This document shows, piece by piece, positions 25,738-38,229 of a DNA stretch of 64,000 nt; the stretch's first letter is position 1, and every line of letters begins with the position of its first letter. Source of the DNA: an uncultured Alphaproteobacteria bacterium (GTDB lineage: Bacteria; Pseudomonadota; Alphaproteobacteria; HIMB59); assembly GCA_902599405.1 (NCBI GenBank), contig CACKFO010000008.1:1-64000 (forward strand), given 5' to 3'. Under the pieces are notes generated by a model, which searched no databases, had not been told where the DNA came from, and saw only the letters and a list, made by a program, of their open reading frames with translations. The translations under genes were made by a program, and so were the position numbers.

Positions 25738-26993
25738 TTTTTTTAAGCACATTCTTTCTATTTTTTTCAAAGGGTATCTTATCCTATGAAATAACTGATT
25801 TAATAAAAATTCTTGTCGAAAAAAATGAAACAAATTCTAAATTTAAGTATGATAATCTAATTGACGAAAAAAATTTAGAATTAGCTGATACACTCTACAT
25901 ACCAGAAATTGATTATTCATTTAATGTTTCTAACAGTACTACTAGTACCAATACTACTTCTACACTTAACTCAAATACTCATACGTTAAGCGCCACAGTC
26001 AACCTCTATAACGGTGGGTTTAGCCAGTTAAATTTAATTACTACGCAAACTAGAAATCAAGCGTATGACTATCTTAGAGAGTATCAAAAAGAGTTATTAA
26101 TCAAAGAACTTCTAAACGGTTATAGTAATTTACAAACATTGATCTTTAAAAAGAAAAATCAACAACTGAATTTAGAATTTTATAGAAAAAAAGTTTTAGA
26201 GGCTGAAATATTATTTAAGGCAAACAGAGTTACAAAAACAGAAGTACTAGATTTGGAAAATGAGCTATTAGAAGCACAATCTGTGTCTTTAGATTATGAT
26301 AGAAAAATAGATAATTTAATGCTTCAAGTTAGTAAGTTACTTGATCTAGAAATTTATGATGAAGATGTAAATTTTGATTATGTGATAGACGTATCTAACT
26401 CACAAATTAGTAAGAAATTATTTTCGGAATTGATGAATTCCTCTTATGGTCAATATCTTTCTTTTATTGAAAATACATATTTACCTGAATTAGAAATGAG
26501 CAAAAAGGATTTGAGACCTTCTGTTGACCTTACATATTCCCTAAGCGAGAGTGATAATTATTCTGCAGCAATTGATCATAGAAGATCCTCATCATTGTCA
26601 CTATCTCTTAGCGTTCCTATTTATGACGGCTATAAAGATGAAAATAATTTTAATATTGAGGAATATAATTATCAGAAAAAATTATTAGAACATAAAGACT
26701 TAAAGAGAGACTTACTTAATACTTACTTAGAGTCTTGGAACAATTATGATTTTTATTTAAATAAAATAAACAACCAAGAAAAAATTATTGATAGCTTAGA
26801 ATTAAAATTACAAGGAAACGAAATTTTATATAAAGCCCAAAAAATAGATATTACACAACTTATTGAAAGTAAGAATGAATTAAATGATGCACACAACATT
26901 TTATTGGATTTGAAATCCTCAAAAAAATATTATTTAATAGACATTCTGATATTAAACGGGGATTTGAATACAATTATTAATGGATTGGGATAG
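25719..26993 (+). CDS. TolC-family outer-membrane channel protein
   Basis: 424 aa. The signal peptide is about residues 1-23 (ending ILSYE). The body shows the duplicated TolC architecture: a beta-strand region (DYSFNVSNSTTSTNTT...), long alpha-helices, a second strand region (SVDLTYSLSES) and helices, with VTKTEVLDLENELLEAQS and DITQLIESKNELNDA as the paired helix repeats. It probably forms the outer-membrane end of a type I secretion or efflux system, but no inner-membrane partner is adjacent. It overlaps mazG and lysR by 19 and 14 bases. Confidence 0.85.
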   Translation: MAKIKIIFLSTFFLFFSKGILSYEITDLIKILVEKNETNSKFKYDNLIDEKNLELADTLYIPEIDYSFNVSNSTTSTNTTSTLNSNTHTLSATVNLYNGGFSQLNLITTQTRNQAYDYLREYQKELLIKELLNGYSNLQTLIFKKKNQQLNLEFYRKKVLEAEILFKANRVTKTEVLDLENELLEAQSVSLDYDRKIDNLMLQVSKLLDLEIYDEDVNFDYVIDVSNSQISKKLFSELMNSSYGQYLSFIENTYLPELEMSKKDLRPSVDLTYSLSESDNYSAAIDHRRSSSLSLSLSVPIYDGYKDENNFNIEEYNYQKKLLEHKDLKRDLLNTYLESWNNYDFYLNKINNQEKIIDSLELKLQGNEILYKAQKIDITQLIESKNELNDAHNILLDLKSSKKYYLIDILILNGDLNTIINGLG

Positions 26994-27873
26994 ACTTAAA
27001 ACATTTTATCACGTAGCTACAGCTGGTAGCATCTCTAGAGCTATGGATACTATTCACCTCAGTCAGTCTGCAATTACTAGACAAATTCAATCTCTTGAGC
27101 ATAGTTTAAAAACCAAACTATTTAAAAGACACACAAAAGGTATAACTCTCACAGAGCAAGGTTCTTATCTTTTTGAAGAAACTGAAAAAATTTTTGCCGA
27201 TTTAAATTCTATTGAAAAAAAGATAGTTGAATATAAGTCAGTTCCCACTGGTAACCTCTCCATTAATACTACAGTTGCTTTTGGATCGATGTGGCTTAGC
27301 CCAAGAATCAATGAATTTATTCATGAATACCCTGAAATTAATCTTAAACTAAACTATTCTGAGGATGAGCAAGATATGCTTCGCCAAGATTATGATATTG
27401 GTTTATGGATGAGAAAACCAAGACATTTAGATTTAGTTTCAAAGCACATAGCAACAATCAAATACCATATTTATGGATCAGCGAATTACATAAATGAAAT
27501 GGGTATGCCTTTGAGAAGATCAGAGCTTAATAGCCATAGATTAATTACATATGGAATAGGAAAACCATCCCCACTTTCTGACACCAATTGGATACTGAAA
27601 ACTGGTGTTAAAAAAAACCAAAAAAATAGAAGACCTCATATTACAATCAATAATCTATATGGTTTATTAGTAGCTGTTGAAACTGGTGCAGGATTAGCTG
27701 CATTACCTGACTATATGGCTCAACATAAAGCCCATCTTGTTAAAGTATTACCAGATATAGAAGGACCAAGTTACGATGTTCATATGGTTTATCATGAAAA
27801 TCTAAAAGGGAGTTTAAAACTTATAGCTTTTAGAGATTTTCTTATGAATAAAATAAGCCAATGGAGATTTTGA
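26980..27873 (+). CDS. LysR-family transcriptional regulator
   Basis: 297 aa. The N-terminal winged helix-turn-helix reads DWDRLKTFYHVATAGSISRAMDTIHLSQSAITRQI (about residues 2-36), followed by the LysR substrate-binding domain (from about residue 90). It is the last gene of the ggt-mazG-tolC run and overlaps tolC by 14 bases. LysR proteins usually regulate a nearby or divergent gene, but no divergent partner exists here, so the target is unknown. argD starts about 45 bases downstream. Confidence 0.9.
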   Translation: MDWDRLKTFYHVATAGSISRAMDTIHLSQSAITRQIQSLEHSLKTKLFKRHTKGITLTEQGSYLFEETEKIFADLNSIEKKIVEYKSVPTGNLSINTTVAFGSMWLSPRINEFIHEYPEINLKLNYSEDEQDMLRQDYDIGLWMRKPRHLDLVSKHIATIKYHIYGSANYINEMGMPLRRSELNSHRLITYGIGKPSPLSDTNWILKTGVKKNQKNRRPHITINNLYGLLVAVETGAGLAALPDYMAQHKAHLVKVLPDIEGPSYDVHMVYHENLKGSLKLIAFRDFLMNKISQWRF

Positions 27874-27918
27874 CTATCAAAATTTTCTTTTTTTATTAAA
27901 AATATACATAAAAAAAAC

Positions 27919-29073
27919 ATGAATAATTTATTAAAAACATATAAATTTAGTAATTTTAGAGTGGTAAAGGGTAATGGATGTTATTTATACACCTCTGATA
28001 AAAGAAAATTATTAGATTTCTCAGCAGGGGTTGCTGTAAATTCTCTTGGATATAATCATCCAGTAATTAAAAATAGCCTTAAAGCTCAACTTAAAACAGG
28101 AATTACTCATCTGTCAGGATCACAAATACATGAATTTAAAACTAAATTATCTAAGTTACTATCTGATAATTCCAATAAAGGGGATGTATTCTTTTCTAAC
28201 TCTGGTGCCGAGAGTATTGAGGCTGCTCTAAAAATTGCGAGAAATTACGGTAGTAAAAATGGTAAAGATGAGATTATAGCAATGACCTCCTCTTTTCATG
28301 GGAGAACAATTGGGGCTTTATCCGTCGGTAGTAATAAAAAATATAAATCGAATATTGGTCCTGTTCCTGGGAAAGTAAAATTTTGCAAGTTTAATGATGT
28401 CTCTCATCTCAAAAAATTAGTAAATAAAAAAACGGTAGCAATCATAATTGAATTTGTTCAGGGAGACGGAGGTATAAATATTTGCAGTAAGAATTTTGCA
28501 AAAGCTATAAAAGGGATATGTAAAAATAAGAAAATTTTGCTTATTGGGGATGAAATACAAGGTGGTATAGGTCGAACTGGTAAAATATTTGCTTACAAAC
28601 ATTACGGTGTCAATCCAGATATCATAACCTCTGCAAAAGGCCTAGGTTCAGGCATCCCCATAGGTGCTACAATAGTAAAAAAATATATATCCAAAATTAT
28701 TTCTACTGGTTTTCATGGCTCAACTTTTGGAGGTGGTATGCTTCAAACAAGAGTTTCATATAATGTATTTAAAACTATAAATACTATAAGATTTTTAAAT
28801 AAAGTACTGATTAATGGTAATTTACTATCTAGTCTAATTAAGAAAATGCACCACCTACATAAAGATAAAATAGTTGATACAAGATGTTTGGGTCTTATGG
28901 CTGGTGTTGAGTTTAAAAATAATCAAATCGCATTAAAAACATATGAAAAAATGTCAAAAAACGGCCTTATTTCAACTCTAATTCAAGGAAACATAATCCG
29001 TCTTACACCACCTTTAATTGTTTCAAGTGGAGAAATAAGAAAGGCAATAAAGATAATAACTCAATCGTTGTAA
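27919..29073 (+). CDS. argD: acetylornithine aminotransferase
   Basis: 384 aa class III PLP aminotransferase. It converts N-acetylglutamate semialdehyde to N-acetylornithine (and can serve in lysine synthesis). SGAESIEAALKIARNYG, SSFHGRTIGALSVG, IGDEIQGGIGRTGKIFAYKHYGVNPDI and the PLP Lys in TSAKGLGSGIPIGA (about residue 240) are intact. It ends two bases from the convergent argB stop, so argD and argB-argC form a convergent arginine locus. Confidence 0.9.
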   Translation: MNNLLKTYKFSNFRVVKGNGCYLYTSDKRKLLDFSAGVAVNSLGYNHPVIKNSLKAQLKTGITHLSGSQIHEFKTKLSKLLSDNSNKGDVFFSNSGAESIEAALKIARNYGSKNGKDEIIAMTSSFHGRTIGALSVGSNKKYKSNIGPVPGKVKFCKFNDVSHLKKLVNKKTVAIIIEFVQGDGGINICSKNFAKAIKGICKNKKILLIGDEIQGGIGRTGKIFAYKHYGVNPDIITSAKGLGSGIPIGATIVKKYISKIISTGFHGSTFGGGMLQTRVSYNVFKTINTIRFLNKVLINGNLLSSLIKKMHHLHKDKIVDTRCLGLMAGVEFKNNQIALKTYEKMSKNGLISTLIQGNIIRLTPPLIVSSGEIRKAIKIITQSL

Positions 29074-29075
29074 TT

Positions 29076-29924
29076 TCAATAATCTAAAGATTGTTTTTGA
29101 AATACAGTGCCAATACCCTCTTCTGTCTCTAACTCATTTATAAGAGCATTTTTTATTTCGCCACTTATAATATGAATTTTTTGAACACCTTGATTTAGAG
29201 CTTTTAATGAGTTCTCGACTTTTACAATCATCCCATTAGAGATGATTTTCTCATCAAATAGTTTTCTTGCCACATTTTCATCAACTGCAGAAATTCTTTC
29301 TCCTTGTGTATCTTTGATAAAAGGGACATCAGAGATAAAAATTAGCTTACTAGCTGAGAGGTTTATTGCTAATTCAGTAGCAATGGTGTCAGCATTAACA
29401 TTTAATACTTCAGATGTATTTTTATCTAAAACTAAACTTGGCATAATTATCATATCATGTTCTTTAAATAAGTTTTTAATTTGTAAAGCATCAACTGAAA
29501 CGACGTCCCCTACTTGACCATAATCAATGTCATCAACTACATCTCTTCTTTTTGCTGCAATAAAGTCTTTCTTTGAAATAGGAATTGGAAAATTTCTGAT
29601 ATTATATCGTGAGCTCAAGCTAAAAATATCTATTAAAATTTGACCAGATATTTTTTTGGCTGCCTCTATGTCTGTAGGAGATGTTACTCTTCTACCATTT
29701 ATTTTTTTTGGCTCAATACCATGTACGTTGATCATATAGTTATCTAGCTGTCGTCCAAATCCAAAGACTAAAACAACTTTTAACTTTGAAATAGAATTCA
29801 ATAATTCTTTTATGTCGCTAATAACATTATCTATACTACCTTCATTATCACAAATTTTACCACTAACTTTTATGACAAGAATGGAATTTTGTAATATTGA
29901 TTGGTAAAAACTTTGATTTTTCAT
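29076..29924 (-). CDS. argB: acetylglutamate kinase-like protein (divergent ArgB)
   Basis: 282 aa amino-acid-kinase fold. ArgB phosphorylates N-acetylglutamate. KVSGK, NGRRVTSPTDIEAAKKISGQI, NVNADTIATELAINLSASKLIFISDV and the closing EEGIGT are recognisable. However, the glycine loop that is HGGGxQ in canonical ArgB reads FGFGRQ (VLVFGFGRQLDNYM), and several substrate residues differ. The argC gene lies immediately upstream (argC stop and argB start share one base). The assignment rests on fold plus operon partner; a kinase for a related N-acyl amino acid cannot be excluded. Confidence 0.75.
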   Translation of the reverse strand: MKNQSFYQSILQNSILVIKVSGKICDNEGSIDNVISDIKELLNSISKLKVVLVFGFGRQLDNYMINVHGIEPKKINGRRVTSPTDIEAAKKISGQILIDIFSLSSRYNIRNFPIPISKKDFIAAKRRDVVDDIDYGQVGDVVSVDALQIKNLFKEHDMIIMPSLVLDKNTSEVLNVNADTIATELAINLSASKLIFISDVPFIKDTQGERISAVDENVARKLFDEKIISNGMIVKVENSLKALNQGVQKIHIISGEIKNALINELETEEGIGTVFQKQSLDY

Positions 29925-30916
29925 TATAGATATAAAGGTATCATTTGTTTTAATCCTAAAGTTTGATCAAGATCAAAGATTATATTCATACATTCAACAG
30001 CGTTACCTGAAGCACCCTTTACTAAGTTATCTAAACAAGCCTCTACAACGAAGTGCCTCTGATCTTTGAAAGATACTGATATATCACAATAGTTTGACCC
30101 TACTACATTAGAGAGTTTAGTATTATTTTGTATTCTTATAAAAGGAGAAGATTTAAAACAATCAACTAAGCTTAAATTTAAAGACTCATGAGTTGTATCT
30201 TCAAATGTTTCTATGTGACTTGTTAGATATATACCTCTAGAGAAAGGCCCCGACAGTGGAACAAATGATAGAGTTTCCTTTAAATTAGGAAAAGATTGAT
30301 AAATTTCTCCTAAATGTCGATGTGAATTTATATTGTATGAAAAAATATCTTTAGATCTTGTCGAATGATGATTTTTATTTGAGGGATTTTTACCACCACC
30401 ACTTGATCCAGTAATAGCAGTAATAGATGCTTTCTTAATTATATATTGAAATGGTAATAAAGATAGTTGAGCCGTTAGTGCAAAACAACCAGGATTTGAG
30501 ATGTTAGAAGATTTTTTTATATCATCAATTGAATTTTCAATAAATCCATATTGAAACTTGCTTTGAATGTCAGTATCAAAATTTGTTTTGTAATATTTGT
30601 TATAATCCTCTTGATTAGAAATCCTAAAATCAGAACTTAAGTCTATGATTTTAACTTTTGATAATAATTCTTTGACATATTCATGGGCTGAACCATGAGG
30701 TAATGATAAAAAAACACAATCGAGATTTTTAAATTCATCAAGATTAGATGTCTGTAAATATTTCAGATTTAATGACTGTAAATGTGGAAATTCCTCATCT
30801 ATTTCCATTTCTCTTTGAAATATTTTTGATAATTTAACTTCAGGATGCGCAGAGAGAATTCTTATTAACTCGATACCTAAATAACCATTTGCTCCAATTA
30901 TTCCTACTTTAATCAT
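29924..30916 (-). CDS. argC: N-acetyl-gamma-glutamyl-phosphate reductase
   Basis: 330 aa. It reduces N-acetylglutamyl phosphate to the semialdehyde with NADPH. The Rossmann N-terminus VGIIGANGYLGIELIRIL, FLSLPHGSA, the catalytic Cys in SNPGCFALTAQL (C144), TGSSGGGKNPS and VPLSGPFSRGIY are all present. It overlaps the upstream P-loop gene by 8 bases and abuts argB, forming a P-loop gene-argC-argB operon on the minus strand. Confidence 0.92.
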   Translation of the reverse strand: MIKVGIIGANGYLGIELIRILSAHPEVKLSKIFQREMEIDEEFPHLQSLNLKYLQTSNLDEFKNLDCVFLSLPHGSAHEYVKELLSKVKIIDLSSDFRISNQEDYNKYYKTNFDTDIQSKFQYGFIENSIDDIKKSSNISNPGCFALTAQLSLLPFQYIIKKASITAITGSSGGGKNPSNKNHHSTRSKDIFSYNINSHRHLGEIYQSFPNLKETLSFVPLSGPFSRGIYLTSHIETFEDTTHESLNLSLVDCFKSSPFIRIQNNTKLSNVVGSNYCDISVSFKDQRHFVVEACLDNLVKGASGNAVECMNIIFDLDQTLGLKQMIPLYL

Positions 30917-31955
30917 TATTAATCCTATTAATTATCTTAGCGAAAACATTGACATGGTTAGTTGAATTATAAATATTTAAAAAATCTGAATTAGGTATAG
31001 AAAACTTATCAATTGATTGCTTATAAGCAGATACATTATTAGTTACAGGGCCACTTATTATCAGTAATTTGCTGTCTAAATTATTTGATTTTAAATTTTC
31101 TATAATATTTACTGCTCCTGATACGTCATAAGCGCAAATTACAATTACTTCAATTGACTCTGTAATATCAGTATTTTGAATTATTTCTTTAGTTCCATAA
31201 TCGCCATGATAACCATCACCTAATTCCATTAGAATTATCTCAGCGTCCTCAGACATATTGCTAATAATTGATGCTGAACAACTTTGTATGGTTTTTTTAT
31301 CATTCATACAGGTACTCGGCAGACCGTAATCTACAAAATCTGATGTTTTATAAGCACCATTATCCTCATAAGAATATAAATCTTTTTGTGAAGCGGTACC
31401 TGCTAGTTTACATGCATTAATTTTCTTAAAATAATTACTAAGAGTTTTGATTATAAAGGATGTAACAGTAGTTTTACCAGAGTCAATACCTGTTCCTATG
31501 ACTGCAATAGATGGGACTTTATTTTTAATTTTCATTTCTTTAATTTTTGAATAATCAACTAGATTCAATTGTTTGTTACTATTATCTACAACCGATCCAA
31601 GGACTTCACATTCTGTAGCTGGTCCCAGAAGAATATTAAAATCTTTACAATTACCAATTACTCCTCCTAAATTTAAAATGTGAATTTTATCGTGTTTATT
31701 TAATTCAGTTGGAACAGAACCTGTCATTCCTGAAGAAGCAATTCTATTACCCAATGCACCAACAATAACATCTCCCTCAGTTAATTCAGTAATTCTTCCA
31801 GAGACTAACTCCAATTTATTATAATTAGGATTGACTGAAATTACTTTAACAGCAATTAATTGACCTTGATTACAATCAATTACATCTGAAATACTCAATT
31901 CATCAATATTATTGATGTTTTTGAGAACAGAACCTATTTTTTTTGTGTTAATCAT
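30909..31955 (-). CDS. P-loop protein of the arginine operon (DUF1611/BioD-like), function unknown
   Basis: 348 aa. The first about 125 residues are beta-rich with an MTGSVP and LGGVIGNC pattern. A Walker A follows at 154-163 (GTGIDSGKTT), then a dethiobiotin-synthetase/CobQ-like layout: ACKLAGTASQKD, KTSDFVDYGLPST, the acidic strand IILMELGDGYHGD and the late strand LLIISGPVTNN. This resembles DUF1611 (DgcN) proteins, but the match is by eye only. It is the first gene of the argC-argB operon with an 8-base overlap, so a role in acetyl-group or glutamate supply for arginine synthesis is a reasonable inference. Confidence 0.65.
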   Translation of the reverse strand: MINTKKIGSVLKNINNIDELSISDVIDCNQGQLIAVKVISVNPNYNKLELVSGRITELTEGDVIVGALGNRIASSGMTGSVPTELNKHDKIHILNLGGVIGNCKDFNILLGPATECEVLGSVVDNSNKQLNLVDYSKIKEMKIKNKVPSIAVIGTGIDSGKTTVTSFIIKTLSNYFKKINACKLAGTASQKDLYSYEDNGAYKTSDFVDYGLPSTCMNDKKTIQSCSASIISNMSEDAEIILMELGDGYHGDYGTKEIIQNTDITESIEVIVICAYDVSGAVNIIENLKSNNLDSKLLIISGPVTNNVSAYKQSIDKFSIPNSDFLNIYNSTNHVNVFAKIINRINND

Positions 31956-32031
31956 CTTAAGGTTGGTTTTATATAATTATCAAGAATATAAGCAATATTT
32001 TATTTGATTTAAAATATGAGTAAAAATAATA

Positions 32032-33219
32032 CTAAAGCTTTAGATTACGTACATTTTTAGCTGCCTGACGAATTCTTTGCTCGTTTTCAACCAGTCCTAT
32101 CCGAACAAAACCCTCGCCATATTCACCAAAAGCAATGCCAGGAGAAACAGCTACATCAGCTTTAATCATTAAATCTTTTGCAAATTTTAGAGATCCTTTT
32201 TTTTGGTACTTTTTGGGGATTGGCGCCCATGCAAACATACTAGCTGAAGGACTAGGTATATCCCACCCAGACCTTGACATAGACTCAACTAAAACATCTC
32301 GCCTACTCCTATAAGTTGCTCGAATACTTGAGACACACGTTTGAGGACCATTAAGTGCTGTTGCTGCTGCAACTTGTACTGGTGTATAAGCACCATAGTC
32401 TAAGTAAGATTTAATTTTTGTTAAGGCTTCAATTAGTTTTTTATTTCCAACGGCAAAACCTATTCTCCAACCAGCCATAGCATAAGTTTTTGACATAGAA
32501 GTAAATTCAACAGCAATTTCTTTAGCTCTATTTACTTGGAGAATTGACGGAGGTGGTTTCTTATCAAAGTATATCTCAGCATAAGCAAGATCTGATAAAA
32601 CATAAACATTATACTTCAAAGCCATCTTAACTATTTCTTTATAAAAATTTAAGTCAACTACTTGAGCTGTTGGATTAGATGGAAACGATACAATTAGAGC
32701 TACTGGAGATGGAGTGCTATTTCGTATAGATCGATCTAATCTTTCAAGATAAGTTTCAGGATCGAAAACTCCATCTTTCATTGTCTGTAAATGTCTCAAA
32801 GAAGCTCCTGCTATAATAAAACCATAAGGATGTATGGGATATGATGGATTGGGAGAAATAATAATGTCTCCAGGTGTAGAAATAGCTTGCGCTAGATTAG
32901 CTAAACCCTCCTTAGAACCCAATGTTACTATAACTTCACTATCAGGGTTTAAATTTACACCAAATCTCTTCTTATAATACTTTGCTTGAGCTTTTCTTAA
33001 TCCAGGTATGCCTTTACTGACTGAATATCTCCCTGTACCAGGTTTGTCTGTAACCTCTTTTAATTTATCCCTAATATGTTTTGGTGTTGGCATATCTGGG
33101 TTACCCATACCAAAATCAATTATATCTTTGCCATTCTTTCTTAATTTGGCTTTTAGTTTATTAATCTCACCAAATATATAGGGTGGTAAGCGATCTATTC
33201 TATTAAATTCATCTTTCAC
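32032..33219 (-). CDS. class I/II aminotransferase, AlaC-like
   Basis: 395 aa fold-type I PLP enzyme. The N-terminus RLPPYIFGEINKLKAKLRKNGKDIIDFGMGNPD, TGRYSVSKGIPGLRKAQAKYYKKRFG, SFPSNPTAQ and the PLP Lys in TSMSKTYAMAGWRIGF (K244) match the alanine-synthesising AlaC branch, which uses pyruvate and glutamate. Alternatives are an aspartate or LL-diaminopimelate aminotransferase. It is monocistronic, with 76 bases to the P-loop gene and 46 to the sulfotransferase. Confidence 0.82.
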   Translation of the reverse strand: MKDEFNRIDRLPPYIFGEINKLKAKLRKNGKDIIDFGMGNPDMPTPKHIRDKLKEVTDKPGTGRYSVSKGIPGLRKAQAKYYKKRFGVNLNPDSEVIVTLGSKEGLANLAQAISTPGDIIISPNPSYPIHPYGFIIAGASLRHLQTMKDGVFDPETYLERLDRSIRNSTPSPVALIVSFPSNPTAQVVDLNFYKEIVKMALKYNVYVLSDLAYAEIYFDKKPPPSILQVNRAKEIAVEFTSMSKTYAMAGWRIGFAVGNKKLIEALTKIKSYLDYGAYTPVQVAAATALNGPQTCVSSIRATYRSRRDVLVESMSRSGWDIPSPSASMFAWAPIPKKYQKKGSLKFAKDLMIKADVAVSPGIAFGEYGEGFVRIGLVENEQRIRQAAKNVRNLKL

Positions 33220-33265
33220 AGTTTTAAAATAGTTATTTTTGATTATTTCTGAAGAAAAAAGTTAA

Positions 33266-34813
33266 TTAATTTATATTATCTAGGAGACCATTTAAAAATG
33301 GTTTATATTTGTGCCAGTCATTTGAGCTATATTTATAAATTTTTTTTCTTATCTGTAAATTAGAGGCTGTAGATACAATTCGATCATTATATTGAGGTTT
33401 CAAACAACTATCCTCCCATTTTAAATCTAGGAATTTAATCAATTTATAAGTTTCTTTTTCCTGATTTATAGTAAGTTTATCATAATCTAGGTTGTAAATT
33501 TTATCTTTAAATATGCCATTCCAAAAATTCAATAGGTCTGAGTACAAAGACAAGTATATTTTAATATCTTCAATATTATAGCTATACCCAAGATTTTTTG
33601 AGAGAAAAAATTGTTTGTAATTAGCCCAGCATAATGCTGCTGGATTTCTATTTACATTTACTATTTTTGCCTCTGGAAGAGAGCATAAAATCAGACCGAT
33701 ATAAAAAAAATTTAAAGGCGCTTTATCAGTAACCATATAATTACCTTTGGATAACCTTTTTATGTTATTTAAATAATAATTTCTAAAGTCTATTAATTTT
33801 TGTGAATTTATTAAATCAATTCCACGAGCAATAGATGCTCCAAATTTTGCAGCAAATGATAATTCTCCGCCTCCTGTGACACTTGAGTGTGATGAGATAA
33901 TTTGTTCAATGAGAGAAGTACCCGATCGAGGCATACCAACAATGAATATTGGAACTATACTTATATTATTAGAGATATTTAAGGTAAATTCTTTAATTTT
34001 TGAATAATTAGATTTTATTTGTTTAAAAATTAATTGATCATTTTCTATATTGTAATTTATTTGTTTACTTTTAAGCATATTACCTTCGGTATAATGAAAA
34101 AAAGCACTTTTGTAATCCTTTAGGTCTTCATAAATTTTAGCTAAAGTAAAATTAATGTGACAAAGCTCCTCTTTAGATGTTTTATTATCTTTATAAATTT
34201 GGATAATTTTTGAAAACTGCTCATCTTTTTTATAGAAAACTTTAATTGATGCCAAGTGTCTGTGAGCTTCGACAAAGTTTGGATTAAAAGTGATAGCATT
34301 TTCATAATTTTTTTTTGCATCATCTAATTTACCTAACTCTTGAAAGACGGTAGCTAAATTGTAGTAGGCTTTTGCATAATCAGGTTTAATTGATATGGCC
34401 TTTTGGTAACTTTTTATAGCTTCATCAAGAATTTCTAGTTCTTTATAAGTATTAGCAAGATTGAAAAAGGCTTGAAAATAATTTGATTTTAGAGAAATTG
34501 ATTTTTTATAACAATTTACTGCATCACTTAAATTTCCAATTTCTTTATAAATATTTGCAAGATTATAATGTACTTCAAAATCATTAGGGGATAATTCAAC
34601 TGATTTTAAAGTTGCAGCTAAAGACTCATTAATTTTGCCATTTAATTTTAATACTGAACCAAGAATTTTCCATCCGAAAGAATAATTTGGATAATCTTTA
34701 GTGATTAATATCGCCTGACTCTCTACGTAATTAAACTCCTTATTATTATAATTCTTTAAAAGACTATCTAATATATTTTTTGATGGGTAATTGGGATTTT
34801 TTGTTTTATTCAT
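33266..34813 (-). CDS. TPR-repeat sulfotransferase
   Basis: 515 aa fusion. The N-terminal half (about residues 45-225) holds about five tetratricopeptide repeats (for example FEVHYNLANIYKEIGNLSDAVNCYKKSISL), a protein-binding scaffold. The C-terminal half is a sulfotransferase: the PAPS 5'-phosphosulfate loop VGMPRSGTSLIEQIISSH (about 293-310), then VTDKAPLNFFYIGLIL and the 3'-phosphate-binding VNRNPAALCWANYKQF. The enzyme transfers sulfate from PAPS to an unknown acceptor, possibly a glycan, peptide or protein. TPR-sulfotransferases are frequent in marine alphaproteobacteria. No PAPS synthesis genes are nearby. Confidence 0.85.
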   Translation of the reverse strand: MNKTKNPNYPSKNILDSLLKNYNNKEFNYVESQAILITKDYPNYSFGWKILGSVLKLNGKINESLAATLKSVELSPNDFEVHYNLANIYKEIGNLSDAVNCYKKSISLKSNYFQAFFNLANTYKELEILDEAIKSYQKAISIKPDYAKAYYNLATVFQELGKLDDAKKNYENAITFNPNFVEAHRHLASIKVFYKKDEQFSKIIQIYKDNKTSKEELCHINFTLAKIYEDLKDYKSAFFHYTEGNMLKSKQINYNIENDQLIFKQIKSNYSKIKEFTLNISNNISIVPIFIVGMPRSGTSLIEQIISSHSSVTGGGELSFAAKFGASIARGIDLINSQKLIDFRNYYLNNIKRLSKGNYMVTDKAPLNFFYIGLILCSLPEAKIVNVNRNPAALCWANYKQFFLSKNLGYSYNIEDIKIYLSLYSDLLNFWNGIFKDKIYNLDYDKLTINQEKETYKLIKFLDLKWEDSCLKPQYNDRIVSTASNLQIRKKIYKYSSNDWHKYKPFLNGLLDNIN

Positions 34814-34825
34814 ATATTCATTAAT

Positions 34826-35131
34826 TTAGAATATTATTTTATTTTTTTCATTATCCACTATTACTGGACTTTCATAATATGTAATTTCTGGTTCAGAGTA
34901 ACGTTCTGTAATCCACTTAATTCTATCTTCACTAAACCATGTTTTAGCATTTTCTATTTTTAAAAAAGTGTAGACTCCTCCAGCAAATCCATTTTCAATA
35001 TCTGCAATATAATTTTTTCTCAGAAGTCCCTCTACATCGATATATATTTCAGAAGTTTCAATAAATTTTTCTTTAAGAGTTTTTAAATTAAGATCATCAG
35101 ATATTTTAAATTTAACTAGAACTGTAATCAT
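34826..35131 (-). CDS. YdhR-like ABM-fold putative monooxygenase
   Basis: 101 aa from the ATG at 35131; a TTG four codons upstream is a weaker choice. The sequence ITVLVKFKI...ETSEIYIDVEGLLRKNYIADIENGFAGGVYTFLKIENAKTWF follows the YdhR/ABM pattern, a small ferredoxin-like dimer with proposed aromatic-compound monooxygenase activity. No biochemical role is established for most members. It lies 12 bases upstream of the TPR-sulfotransferase and 53 bases from guaA on the same strand. Confidence 0.68.
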   Translation of the reverse strand: MITVLVKFKISDDLNLKTLKEKFIETSEIYIDVEGLLRKNYIADIENGFAGGVYTFLKIENAKTWFSEDRIKWITERYSEPEITYYESPVIVDNEKNKIIF

Positions 35132-35184
35132 AGTTTCCAACAATACTAAAAATTAAATATTTAATTACAATATTTCTTTTTTTT

Positions 35185-38207
<3,023 letters not shown>

Positions 38208-38229
38208 TTATATTAAAATCAAGATCTGA

